21,934 nt of DNA, taken from positions 1-21,934 of the forward strand of contig LRSR01002618.1 of the NCBI GenBank assembly GCA_001579985.1, given 5' to 3'. Every line of letters begins with the position of its first letter. Position 1 is the stretch's first letter. This document shows positions 8,799-17,839 of the stretch, piece by piece. Under the pieces are notes generated by a model. The model worked only from the letters and a program-made list of their open reading frames with translations, was not told where the DNA came from and did no database searches. Origin of the DNA: Hypsibius dujardini. Taxonomy: Eukaryota; Tardigrada; Eutardigrada; Parachela; Hypsibiidae. The translations under genes were made by a program, and so were the position numbers.

Positions 8799-11662
8799 GT
8801 GAGGTTTTTGCAATGAACCACGAACGTATAGTACATAAACTGTAGTACAATTGATAACGTATAATAAATATTAAAAGAAATATTTAGTACAATAATAATA
8901 TTTATGTAACGCAATATAATTAAATATATTATATTATATTATAATCTAAAATCTGATAGCTCATAATTTGTTCAATCTTTTTTATAAAAGATAATATGGC
9001 ATTGTAGGAACGGCTTTGCGATGTCACGTTTGTAACAGCCACACTCAAGGCACTCCGACTCCCACCAATCCCAAATGCAGCGATCCCTTCTCCGTGGACG
9101 GAGCCACCGTGGTGGAATGCACAACGACCTGCCAAACCACTCGAGCTACCGCAACTCATCCACTTTACGGAGTACAGCGTAAGTTTTGCCAAAATCCAGG
9201 CGCCACAAGTTCTTCGCGCTCGCTCGCTTAAACGGAGGACATGTTTAGCTTTATATTTGCCCATTGGACAAATTGAGCATCCTACCAGTACCAAGTACAT
9301 ATCACAGGCAGTACCGTAGGAGGGAGAGGGGGGTTATTTTATATTTAGGTTATTTTCTAGTGACAATTCTTAATTTCTTGACTAGAACCATTAATGATTA
9401 AAACGCTTAGTGTAGAAACAAAACCGAAACTGAAAGTCAGTCTCTAAAAGTTTTAGTCTAATTTTGTGACCCCTAGGAAAGAAACAGTAGAGGGTATAGG
9501 TAAAGGGATGCAGCAAAGAATGGTTTGCCTGGGTTTCCTTAAGACACGGTCCTTTATTGACATTTTTTAAACACAATTCCTTTCGCCTCATTCCTAGTTA
9601 TATCAGCAAAATATCAACCCGTTTTGTCAAAAACATGCATTGATCACACCTGAGACCCCTTGAAGAGTTTACTTATGGAGTCACACCGAAGACCTCACGC
9701 CATTTTTTTAAGCAACCTTCTTTGGGTACAGGATTGCTGCAGTAAATGTCTAATTAATCCCAGACAGACGCAGAGGAGGGGACGGGGGAGGGCCAACGAG
9801 AGTACGTGGTAGTGGTACATCAAACAACAGCCAATTTTACTTCTGTTTCAGTAGGCGAAGAACAAGATTACAACATTATGAAATGTTAAAGAATCGAGAT
9901 GATCGAATCGGTTGGACCTGTTTGAAGGCAATTGCGCCATAAGTGCCGAGCTGAAATGAGGCGTGCTCCGAATGTCAGGAATTGAACAAAACAACTTGAC
10001 TGTGACCTGCGCTGTTATTTATAAAAGCACTTGATCAACCATCGTGTTTTCATGACATGGCTTTTAAATAAAATATTTACCTTGTTTATAACGAAAATGT
10101 AATTTGTCTGAAGAGTCGTTTATTACACAGACAGAGCTGTATGCCCAATTTTATAGTTCGACCAACAATTTTTGCGTTCAAAATTAAATTTGGTCTCTCG
10201 ATCACTCACTTTTTATTATCTGAACAGATTTTACCGAGCGAAGATGTGCTGCAAGCGCCGGAACTGTCGGCTGCGTAGACCAAATGGTTGGCGGTGTACC
10301 CTACATGACCATCTGTCACTGTGACAGCGACCTCTGCAATGCGGCCCCAGCGGCCCCAGTCCAGGTCCCTACCACCATCCCACCGACCAGCGTCGCGACG
10401 TCCCCCTCCGCTCCGATCATCCAATGCTACCAGTGCAACCACCCGTTTAACCTCATCTTTGAGGGACCCGGCAACGTGGATCCAAACTGCAACGATCCCT
10501 TTACCGGGGTCGGAATTACGACCGTGAACTGTCGGGGATCATGCGTCACGCAAGCCATAACATTTTCCGCTGATGTCGGGATCCCGCATTTGATAGGACA
10601 AAGTAAGTCTTCCCACATAAAATGGATTACAACGAGACGCGGGTTTTAATTAAAAATGGATCTTTAACGGTTTGTGCCCGATAGAAATTGAAAAGGCCAA
10701 AATTATCTGCACTTTTAAATAGCCTTTAGTCTGCCTAACAAAAATCTCTTTCGACCCGTTTATTTTAAACTGTGTCTAATTTGTCTAAAATACTCTTTAT
10801 ATTAGTGCGGTGTTTACCAATCTGTCGCTCTATTTGCAGCCATTATATCACGATCATGCGATCTCGACGGAGCGGTAGATTTGTGCTTTGACGACCCTGA
10901 TCAATCCGGATTGATGTCGCAGAGAGTATGTTATTGCTCTGGCAATCTGTGTAATAGGGTCCCAGTGATCCCCCCGGCCATCATCACAACTCCCACGGCC
11001 ATCATCAACCCGACCGTCGCCCCAGAGGGTGCGATTAAGTGTTACGTTTGCAACGACCCCCCTGCTAGTGTCATTTCCGGAACATTCGACCCCAAATGCA
11101 ATGACCCATTCGATGGCGTCGGGGTGACCGTCAACGATTGTTGGGGAAAGTGCGTTAAACACACAATGAGCTTTGCAGCCTCATTCAGTAAACCAAATTT
11201 AGCAGGAAAAAGTGAGTTTGCCACAGTCCGTATAACAACTTACAGATGTGACTCATGCCACATATTTATTTTGTATTAAATGCATAATGCTTGATTTGAC
11301 ATTTTGCAGCTATTGTATCGCGGAGATGTGAGCCTGAATCGCTAACAGAGAATGTCTGTTCGGACTCTACCGCTGCCGCGGGTGTGACTCACAGGATCTG
11401 CCATTGCTCTGGCAACTTCTGCAATGGAGTCCTTCTGAACCCCGATGGAACCACTGTCGTTCCCACCATTCCACCGATCGATGCCACCGGCAGCACCTTT
11501 GGACGACCGGTCAACCCGACAGTGCCGCCAGTCACCAGTCAGACGGACGGTTGGACAGACGGTCAGACGGACGGAAAGCCCGTGCCAGGCAGTGGAAGCG
11601 CAACGCTGGCGCCGTTCGCCTTGGTTGCTTTCTTCGGCACCTTCCTGATAATGCTCCTGTGA
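8747..11662 (+). CDS. Three-domain Ly6 GPI-anchored protein, gene 2 (complete)
   Basis: Five exons (8747-8798, 9008-9178, 10228-10602, 10840-11211, 11310-11662) sum to 1,323 nt, giving 440 residues and a stop, with all four introns in phase 1. The N-terminus MKHLLSIIALVVCLAVEG is a signal peptide. Three Ly6 domains follow, starting LRCHVC, IQCYQC and IKCYVC. Each has 10 cysteines in the order CxxC, (K/N)CxDPF, C, C, then after the intron RxC, C, CxC and CN. The CxCxxxxCN ending is typical of invertebrate Ly6 proteins. The C-terminal ATLAPFALVAFFGTFLIMLL is a GPI-type hydrophobic tail after GSGS. The gene lies in tandem with gene 1 and shares its exon plan. Function beyond a cell-surface Ly6 role cannot be assigned. 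Confidence 0.92.
8799..9007 (+). other. Gene 2 intron 1, 209 bp, very AT-rich
   Basis: GTGAGG to ATTGTAG. It contains a TATTATATTATAT-like stretch at about 8928-8945 and no coding signal. Confidence 0.75.
9008..9178 (+). CDS. Gene 2 exon 2: front half of Ly6 domain 1
   Basis: The acceptor AG is at 9006-9007 and the donor GTAAGT at 9179. The 171 nt exon encodes LRCHVC, KCSDPF, EC and TCQTT. It is shorter than the internal exons because there is no preceding domain to close. Confidence 0.87.
9179..10227 (+). other. Gene 2 intron 2, 1,049 bp
   Basis: GTAAGT to CTGAACAG. No recognisable element, exon or strong repeat is seen; two short G-rich runs occur at about 9320-9333 and 9776-9791. Confidence 0.7.
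10228..10602 (+). CDS. Gene 2 exon 3: end of domain 1, linker, start of domain 2
   Basis: The acceptor AG is at 10226-10227 and the donor GTAAGT at 10603. The 375 nt, phase 1-1 exon encodes ERRC, VGC and ICHCDSDLCN, a Pro/Thr/Ala linker, then IQCYQC, NCNDPF, NC and SC. Domain 2 has a slightly longer loop between CYQC and the DPF motif than domain 3. Confidence 0.88.
10840..11211 (+). CDS. Gene 2 exon 4: end of domain 2, linker, start of domain 3
   Basis: The acceptor TTTGCAG ends at 10839 and the donor GTGAGT starts at 11212. The 372 nt, phase 1-1 exon encodes SRSC, LCFDD and VCYCSGNLCN, a Pro/Ile/Thr linker, then IKCYVC, KCNDPF, DC and KC. The 237 bp intron before it shows nothing else. Confidence 0.88.
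11310..11662 (+). CDS. Gene 2 exon 5: end of domain 3, stalk, GPI signal
   Basis: The acceptor TTTTGCAG ends at 11309 and the stop TGA is at 11660-11662. It encodes SRRC, VC and ICHCSGNFCN, a Pro/Thr stalk with QTDG-WTDG-QTDG units, then GSGS and a hydrophobic GPI-type tail. The intron before it is 98 bp. The bases around GSGSA match the equivalent place in gene 1 (shared word GCAGTGGAAGCGC), supporting common descent of the last exons. Confidence 0.88.
11539..11576 (+). repeat. Coding 12 bp repeat (xTDG) in gene 2 stalk
   Basis: Three adjoining 12-base units encode QTDG, WTDG and QTDG, with CAGACGGACGG as the shared core. The unit length equals that of the gene 1 stalk repeat, in the corresponding part of the protein. 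Confidence 0.75.
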
Positions 11663-12060
11663 TTGATAATTCTGTTTTCATAATCTGCCGAAGGTGGCAA
11701 CGTATAGTGCAGCCCTCACCGACGTTACCGAAAGCTATATAATGTGTATGTGATCATATAATACTGGAATACATCGGTCGTTATCGACGCTGAACTTTCC
11801 CGAACAATCTGTTAATTTTAATTCGAGCAAGACATGTCGAAAATAAGTGTCAGTACACAAGAAGACGTAATACAATTTTCTCGAGGCGGGGGGGGGGGGA
11901 TTTGTGTATGAATTTAATTCCAGTAAAAGCAAGGGCAACCCCGCGGTTCCATTTCAGCAGGGCAAGTATGACTTTAGATTCATTTTGCTGGTGGAAGCAA
12001 AACATTATCTAAAAATTAATGTGCAATCAGTTGGCATCAGCGAAAATATTTTTGAGTGCG
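11663..12060. other. Gene 2 3' flank, no gene seen
   Basis: No AATAAA is present within 400 bases of the stop; AATACA at about 11868 is a possible weak polyadenylation signal. A G-run interrupts at about 11887-11899. Confidence 0.5.
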
Positions 12061-12138
12061 AGGGGGCGGAGCTACTGAAGCTGGCGTAACCCGGCTCAAG
12101 TACACTGAATCGAAAAACATTTTGTAGCTCCGCCCCCT
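12061..12138. repeat. Hairpin with perfect 15 bp GC-rich arms
   Basis: AGGGGGCGGAGCTAC at 12061-12075 is the exact reverse complement of 12124-12138, with 48 bases between. The surroundings are AT-rich, so the arms stand out. It may be a tiny foldback element or a GC-box pair; there is no sign of a U-tract terminator. Confidence 0.6.
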
Positions 12139-12271
12139 AACATCCAATAGTATTTTCATGGATGACAGTTGATTCCCAACAAATTTTTAGGTAGGATAGT
12201 GTAAAAAAAACTCTTAATTTAACGTTTTTCAAAAAATCATACATTTTTACAGTGGAAATAAATATTACGCA

Positions 12272-12338
12272 TACCCCTGACACCCCTGAATTGAGTACCC
12301 CTGACACCTCTGAATTGAGTACCCCTGACACCTCTGAG
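12272..12338. repeat. 24 bp minisatellite, about 2.8 units
   Basis: The unit is TACCCCTGACACC followed by YCTGAATTGAG. The third unit is cut short exactly at the TTAA that starts the adjoining MITE, suggesting insertion into the array. Confidence 0.75.
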
Positions 12339-12342
12339 TTAA

Positions 12343-12907
12343 CTCTCTGAGTGACGGTCAGCTTACACTGGCTTAATTCTTCCTTCAAACTCCATTTGCT
12401 CATCGAGAATTTGCACTTTTTTGATACGGTTTTTGTTTTGATTCTCTAACAGAACCGTAAAATATAAAGTAAAAACAACTTTTGAAAAAAACTTTCGGAA
12501 GTGGTGAGAACTCATTAAGCCAAACTTGGCTTAAAATTAAAGGGCATGTGTACTAACTTGCGGTGTGGGCTGAAAAAAAATTCCGGAAATTGAAAAGGGT
12601 CCTAGCCAACGACCATACCAATGAAATCCAGTTGAAAATAAAATAATCAAGCAATCGAGAGCGGAGTAAAAAAATTGAACTCACTAGGAAGATGTTTTGA
12701 TTCCCTATTGGCAAAATGTCAGCTGTTGTCAGGTTATTGCGTCGAGGCGCAACAGCGCCGCCTGGCGGTACGGCACTAACCGAGCAGGGAAAGTGCCAAA
12801 TGAACCCTACTCATGTCCACCATTCAAGTTAGGTACTTTCCCTATTTAAGCCAACTTTGGTTGACCCAGCACTACCCGTATACCTAAAACACCCGGCAAC
12901 CAGAGGG
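12343..12907. mobile_element. piggyBac-like MITE, copy 2 (TTAA flanked)
   Basis: This is closely similar over its whole length to 2773-3327 and in the same orientation, with TTAA at 12339-12342 and 12908-12911. The left tip reads CTCT instead of CCCT. Near the right end there are extra bases repeating the ACCCGG of the terminus, making it about 10 bp longer. No coding capacity. Confidence 0.82.
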
Positions 12908-13105
12908 TTAACTGGCTTAAGTTGCCGAAATATTTTTTTTAATAACTAGATATATTTTAGTATGAAGGGCAAACTGAAAATAATTTCAAGCCATTTTTTG
13001 TAAAGAATCTATCAACTATTCAAACCAACCAGATCTGATTCTATTAGCTTAACCTAAGATGATGTTGGATGGTACCCAACATGTACCCAAAACTTACTAA
13101 TAGTA

Positions 13106-13309
13106 CTCTACTGCCACGATTTTAAGGGTGGGTTTAGCCCCGCCCACCCCTGATAGACTGTACGTGACGTCACGGATTCACTTCCGTTCATCAAGGACCG
13201 ACTTAGGCCCGCCAAAAGCGCAGTGAAACCAGTGAACATAAGTTGGACCGGGGAGTCGGTAATTTACTGGTAAGGCAAAAAACCCACCCTTAAAATCGTG
13301 GCAGTACAG
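13106..13309. mobile_element. TA-flanked MITE with 30 bp inverted ends
   Basis: The left end begins CTCTACTGCCACGATTTTAA and the right end, reverse-complemented, begins CTGTACTGCCACGATTTTAA; about 30 bases match with one difference. TA flanks both sides (13104-13105 and 13310-13311), as for Tc1/mariner-type insertions. The roughly 200 bp interior includes GTGACGTCAC at 13164-13173 and no gene. Confidence 0.8.
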
Positions 13310-13393
13310 TATGGTCCATCTACCTAGTTAATCACATAACTTAAGAACAGCCATCCGTTCCATTATTCAACTTTAGTCAAATTAGAAAACGAA

Positions 13394-13453
13394 AAGGGTG
13401 GGACTATAGTGGAAGGATGGGACAAGGGTGGGACAAGGGTGGGACAATAGTGG
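13394..13453. repeat. Short imperfect GGGTGGGACAA repeats
   Basis: GGTGGGAC or GATGGGAC recurs four or five times in about 60 bases. It lies just past the TA-flanked MITE and is not coding. Confidence 0.6.
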
Positions 13454-13889
13454 TACCCTTTTTTTAATCGACGTCCTCTATCGATTGGCTGTCGCCAATT
13501 CCAAAATTTTACTGGATATATATTGTGCTTTTACCAAACTTTAAATTGTTCGAAAAATCCGACAATCAACGGAAGGTTCTGGTGTAAACGCTGTGTTAAT
13601 GTCAATAAGATGGAACAGAAATGATCCCGAAGCAGCAACGCAGGTCATTCCTGGACCCGTGACCTTGAAGCTGATTTTTTAACTCCACTTCCGCATCTGT
13701 AATCTCCGATTCCCAGTGCGAAAACATGACCTGTACCGGGCCACAATGGCCTGCCAAAAAAGCTCATGGCAGACCTGTACGGGGCATTTCACTCTGGCTC
13801 GTAGGCCATCCGGTGGCCATCCATCACCTACACAGGCAGTCACACAAGCCTTATTTAGGTTGTTATTATGTGAAATGAAGAAAAAACAT

Positions 13890-13965
13890 ATTCTTCCGGG
13901 AATTAAACCGTCAACCTCCTTGCATAAGGCAGAGCACTTACCGCAGAGCTGACAGATGCTATCGA
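13890..13965 (-). repeat. tRNA-like SINE head or tRNA pseudogene
   Basis: On the minus strand, CAGCTCTGCGGTAAGTGC (about 13936-13953) resembles a Pol III A box, and GGTTTAATTCC (13899-13909) resembles a B box, at tRNA-like spacing. The anticodon arm does not fold into a convincing tRNA, and no acceptor stem pairs. The sequence downstream of the head (toward 13727 on this strand) may be the SINE body. A SINE is more likely than a functional tRNA. Confidence 0.5.
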
Positions 13966-14423
13966 TATATAGAATGATGAAATTCACAATGAGAAAGGCA
14001 CTTTAAATACCGAAACGACTGATCAGTGGTCAATTGGCCGAGTAATCGTCCTCCACCAATATCGCTAAGTGGTTTTAAGCTCTGTCCTTATTAAAACTAT
14101 TGAATTTGACAAATTTTTCCTCATTTCCAGACTTTTCAAATTTACTCTTGAAAACCTTAAGTTCCGATAAAATTGGTGTCGTAAATGGTACTTCGTTTAG
14201 TCATATTTTTACTTGAGGAACTAAAAAAAACTTGGAATTAACCTATTATGATTTGCCCTGCATATTACTTTACTTCAAATCTATCAAAAGCAGTTTAACC
14301 TATCACGGCAGAATTAAAAAAAGATCACAAACCAAAGAATGAGGAATGATCAATGAATCAATAAAAGGAGACAACACAGGAGTCCTAGTATCCCAACGGT
14401 CAGCCAAACTGTAATAATAAACT
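13966..14423. other. No gene seen
   Basis: AT-rich DNA without supported coding sequence or clear repeats between the SINE-like head and retrotransposon copy A. Confidence 0.45.
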
Positions 14424-14530
14424 CTTCGTGATCCTCCTGCCGATTTTCCTGCCGAACGTCTCGAAGGCAACCGGAACGAAGAGCTACCGCCCCTCCAGGT
14501 CCCAGTAAGTTCGCCGCTTGCTCATTTCTG
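14424..14530 (-). pseudogene. Decayed C-terminal fragment of RLE-type retrotransposon, copy A
   Basis: Minus-strand translation in the conserved frame reads KRRTYWDLEGR, a stop, then LFVPVAFETFG and GRRIT. This matches the segment that follows the restriction-like endonuclease in many invertebrate non-LTR elements (FVPVAFET-G then IGRRI; recalled from general knowledge of these proteins). Compared with copies B and C it has a short deletion upstream, an in-frame TAG, and loses the VWEKDAK section. Confidence 0.6.
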
Positions 14531-15506
14531 CGTTGTGTTGTCACGGTTAAGATGAGTTGGCACTCGAGATTTCTTCGGATTTCAATTGCGCACACACCTT
14601 TAAATATTGCGCGTTGTTTCTCGTGAATATATTTTTGTCATATATCACAGCAATGTTTAGAATCTATTTTGCCAGTAAAACGCGCACAGTTACTGGAGTA
14701 AGACATAAACTGAAAGTAAGGTAAATTTTTTGAATATGCTTGAAAAATCGAAAAAGTTAAACACATTCGTCGTTTTGCTATTTCATTAACATGACAAATA
14801 ACAATATCTAGCTACTGTCAAGAGCGACTAAAATCAGAGGCTTTGAAAGATGTTTATTTTGTAAAATTCGTGAGCGTGGCCTCTCAAACCTCGTTACTTC
14901 GGTTTTTACGAATCTAGGTCAGTTGCTGATACAGATTTTGGGGCATAGCTCGGTAGGACTATATTGGTTAAAAAAACTTGCAACCTTTATGACTATGAGA
15001 AAAACTGGGAACGTAGGGCGAGCAACGGGCTAACGGACTGGCCGGTGGTCATCTCTTACTCTTGGGGAGAAGAGGGTAATTAGAGATGCCACCGACGCTA
15101 GATGTTTATCGAAATAGCGAAGGCGATTGTTCCTCCTGCCCCATCATTCGCACTTTCCTTTCGAAAAAATCGTTCGAAAAAAGAAAGCTCATTAACAAGA
15201 ACCGAAAATGACATACGGTGATCAGAATCAGGGTGATCAATTAATGTTGTCATTTACCACCGTCTTTCAACGGTCAAACCTTCTGTCTCTCCTTGGGCTG
15301 GTGTGCTGCGCCCGCTGCCAGTCCGTCGACCGTTCAATGCGTTTAATGCTAGTTCAAGTTCAAACATTCCGACATTCTGCCGGTTTCAAGGCATTTAAAA
15401 TCTCGGATTAGACATTCATCATCCCAACCGCTCGATCTGACACAATCCACCTTTCGGTTGCTCCGGTATGCACTCTGTCGGCTAGTCAACTGCTTCTGAC
15501 CGCATT
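14531..15506. other. No gene recognised
   Basis: Possible eroded retrotransposon sequence near copy B, but no motif could be placed. A frame at 15208-15411 has no recognisable domain. Confidence 0.4.
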
Positions 15507-15689
15507 GTGATGTTAACGCGCGACCGAATCGCTCTTGGCTTGAATTTCAAATTGGAGGTCGAACTGGAGGGGCGGTTTCTCTTTGTCTTGCTTGCCTTCA
15601 AGGCATTCAGCGTTTGGGAAAAGGATGCCAAGACGGTGATCCCAGATATCGGAAGGAGGATCACGGAACACATGAGAAAAGCGAGGTAA
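15507..15689 (+). pseudogene. C-terminal fragment of RLE-type retrotransposon, copy B
   Basis: The frame encodes LEGRFLFVLLAFKAFSVWEKD, then AKTVIPDIGRRITEHMRKAR before a stop. It aligns by eye with copies A and C at DNA level over roughly 100-150 bases. This is the best preserved copy across the VWEKDAK-IGRRI section. No RT or endonuclease motif is legible just upstream, so it is a fragment, not a gene. Confidence 0.6.
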
Positions 15690-16589
15690 CGAATATTTGC
15701 CTTGCCTTTTGTCTTATCAGAACTCGCCCTAAAACACGGAGGGTGCTAGAGATTTTTCTGTTTTGAGTGTTAGCCTTTTTTGTTTTTAAGCCTTTTTTGT
15801 TTTTACTCTGCCTTCAGTGCCAGCCTCGATTATAGTTACCAACTGTTTCATTGTTTGAAAAAAACATCAAATTAATTGATTTGATGCTCGAATGTTGTGT
15901 CAACCGACTTCAAAAATATGTATTCGAGTCTTTACAGGGGGGGGGGAGGGGCAGTGGTTAGGCAAAAACAACACAAACGAATTAAAAACCTTCTTTTTCT
16001 ATTTGAGCGAAACTTTTACAGGGAAAAAACTTTCTATACAAATAAACACAGAGATTTGACATTTCCTTGTTTCCACTGCATTGGTTTGCCTGAAAAGGGT
16101 AGCCTGGATCATGTCAATTAAATAACTGTTAAATTGTATCACGTGCAACGTTCGCGGTGACTCGTAACCGGTTCTGCGAGCGCGCACGTAACACAACATG
16201 CCTTCACACTCGCGTTCGGAGAACTAAATTTACGCACAGCGCCGAGACAATTGACGTTCAAGGTCTGACCTACTTTCTTCTGAAGAAAAAAGCCTCGGCT
16301 AACAGTAATACTAAAGCGAATACGCACGGTGTTTCGTCATCGATTTAGGGTTTTGTGGTCGCATCAACATAATTTGAAACAATATTGATAGGTGTAATCG
16401 AACATACGAGATCATCGCGTCTGTCTCAACATTAATCAATGACCAACATGCGTTGCCTCTCTATCTGTAAACAAGACAAAGATGAAGATACGAGATAGTG
16501 CAAGAGCACCGTACCAACGCCCGCAACCATGAGGTAGGACGTCCGAATTCATGCCCCCCCTCTGAGAATTATTAATAGCTTTCAAGTTT
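15690..16589. other. No gene seen; simple repeats
   Basis: A 17 bp unit, AGCCTTTTTTGTTTTTA, is repeated twice in tandem at 15772-15805. A G-run lies at about 15939-15949 and a C-run at about 16553. No coding sequence is supported. Confidence 0.5.
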
Positions 16590-16601
16590 TTGTCTGTACA
16601 C

Positions 16602-16918
16602 AGCGTTACAAGGGTCTGCTACGGTTGCAGGACCGGTGACGTGGGTCCAGCTGCATCATTCCGCACGGCTGACAATGCCACAAAGAAAGACAGTGAGGTA
16701 ATGTTAACGACCTTGCTTGACCGCTCTCACTATGACGTGGTTGTCGGAAAACGAGTGATCTTTGGCCGGCCAGCACCTACTTTCACTTTCGGAGGAAATG
16801 CCTGGATTTCGCCGGAATTGCTCTGACCGCTCGAGAGGTTGAAGTTCCTCTGGCGATTGCAACTCGGCTGACTAAGGACCAACAAAAGGTGGTAGGGAAA
16901 TTTAAGGAAGCCTTGTAG
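16602..16918 (+). other. Unassigned open region, possibly a decayed coding segment
   Basis: After a possible acceptor (TGTACACAG at about 16603), one frame stays open to 16826 and includes LTTLLDRSHYDVVVGKRVIF. A second, overlapping frame is open from about 16740 to 16918 and ends LTKDQQKVVGKFKEAL. The composition of both looks protein-like, and a frameshift between them is possible. I do not recognise a family; a transposon remnant or a lost host exon are both possible. Confidence 0.25.
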
Positions 16919-16968
16919 TTCGAACTTGACGTGTAGTTCGAACTTGACGTGTAGTTCGAACTTTACGG
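16915..16968. repeat. 18 bp tandem repeat, three units
   Basis: GTAGTTCGAACTTGACGT is repeated at 16915-16932 and 16933-16950, with a third diverged unit to 16968. The unit contains the palindrome GTTCGAAC. Confidence 0.85.
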
Positions 16969-17009
16969 GTGCGGCTCACTACTGCGTGTGTGTCTTGAGT
17001 GAATGATCT

Positions 17010-17156
17010 TTTAGAGTCACAAGTAACATGCAAGTATACTTGTGACGTACTTGAAGCCACAAATAACCTGCAAGCGTACCTCTTGTAGCCACAAGTAACA
17101 GGCACGTGTACTTGAGTACTTGCAAGTGTACTTGTGACGTACTTGTGGCCACTTTA
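17010..17156. repeat. Imperfect CACAAGTAAC / TACTTGTG repeat cluster
   Basis: Units starting (GC)CACAAGTAAC recur three times and GTACTTGTG-type words recur in between. CAAGTATACTTG and CAAGTGTACTTG are palindromic or nearly so, making the block strongly self-complementary. Confidence 0.6.
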
Positions 17157-17454
17157 AGAATCATAGCAAAGCATACCCCACCACAAGACACCGCGCTAAC
17201 ATTCTCTGGAACTTTACCGCTCAATATTCTGTGGATCTTGATGATAGTTCTATTCATTCTCTCGCCTACTGTGCATGGTTGTCATTTGTTCGCTGTGATT
17301 AAACTTTCTTTATCATAATTTCAAGTTCTAGAAGTACTGCTTAGCAATTTTTGCTGCATATAAATAATACGTTTGATGTGTACAGAAAAACCCCAGGAAA
17401 CGGGGGGAAACATGAAAAATTGTCTTGAAACTTTTACTTCATTATATTGCGCAG

Positions 17455-17635
17455 TCATGTCCATCCACCACCCACGTCCACTTGTAGCCATCCATGTCCA
17501 CCCACGACCATCCACCACCCACGTCCACTTGTAGTCATCCATGTCCACCCACGACCATCCACGCCCCTCCACGTCCACTTGTAGCCATCCATGTCCACCC
17601 ACGACCATCCACGCCCATCCACGCCCATCTAGGCT
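17455..17635. repeat. 47-50 bp minisatellite rich in CCATCCAC
   Basis: The marker ACGTCCACTTGTAG occurs at 17474, 17521 and 17571, giving periods of 47 and 50 bases. Each unit is itself made of CCAC(C/G)/CCATCCA words, so this is a nested repeat. Its antisense reading gives a Trp/Gly-rich frame that I do not regard as a gene. Confidence 0.85.
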
Positions 17636-17839
17636 CACCTTTTAGTACCTGCCGTCTGATTTATGATACCGTTCGTGTGATGTCGCTCCTTTTAGTCAAT
17701 AAATTAAAAAATAAATTATATGAACAATGCTAAATGTACAGAGCCACATACTTGCACTTGCACATCCTAAATTTCTCACGCTACTAAAATATAAATGAGT
17801 AAGAAATTACAATGTACTGGGCAGGGTTCGTCGGTATTG

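Noticed and set aside
13890-13965. Functional tRNA gene
   Set aside because: No acceptor-stem pairing and no convincing anticodon arm; kept only as a SINE head or pseudogene.
14350-14595. Minus-strand frame ending in a membrane-like segment
   Set aside because: The DNA aligns with retrotransposon copies B and C in a different frame; the hydrophobic tail is accidental.
17321-17638. Minus-strand Trp/Gly-rich frame
   Set aside because: It is the translation of a nested minisatellite and has no domain or splice support.
16915-17640. CRISPR-like array
   Set aside because: Repeats are directly adjacent without unique spacers and the context is eukaryotic.
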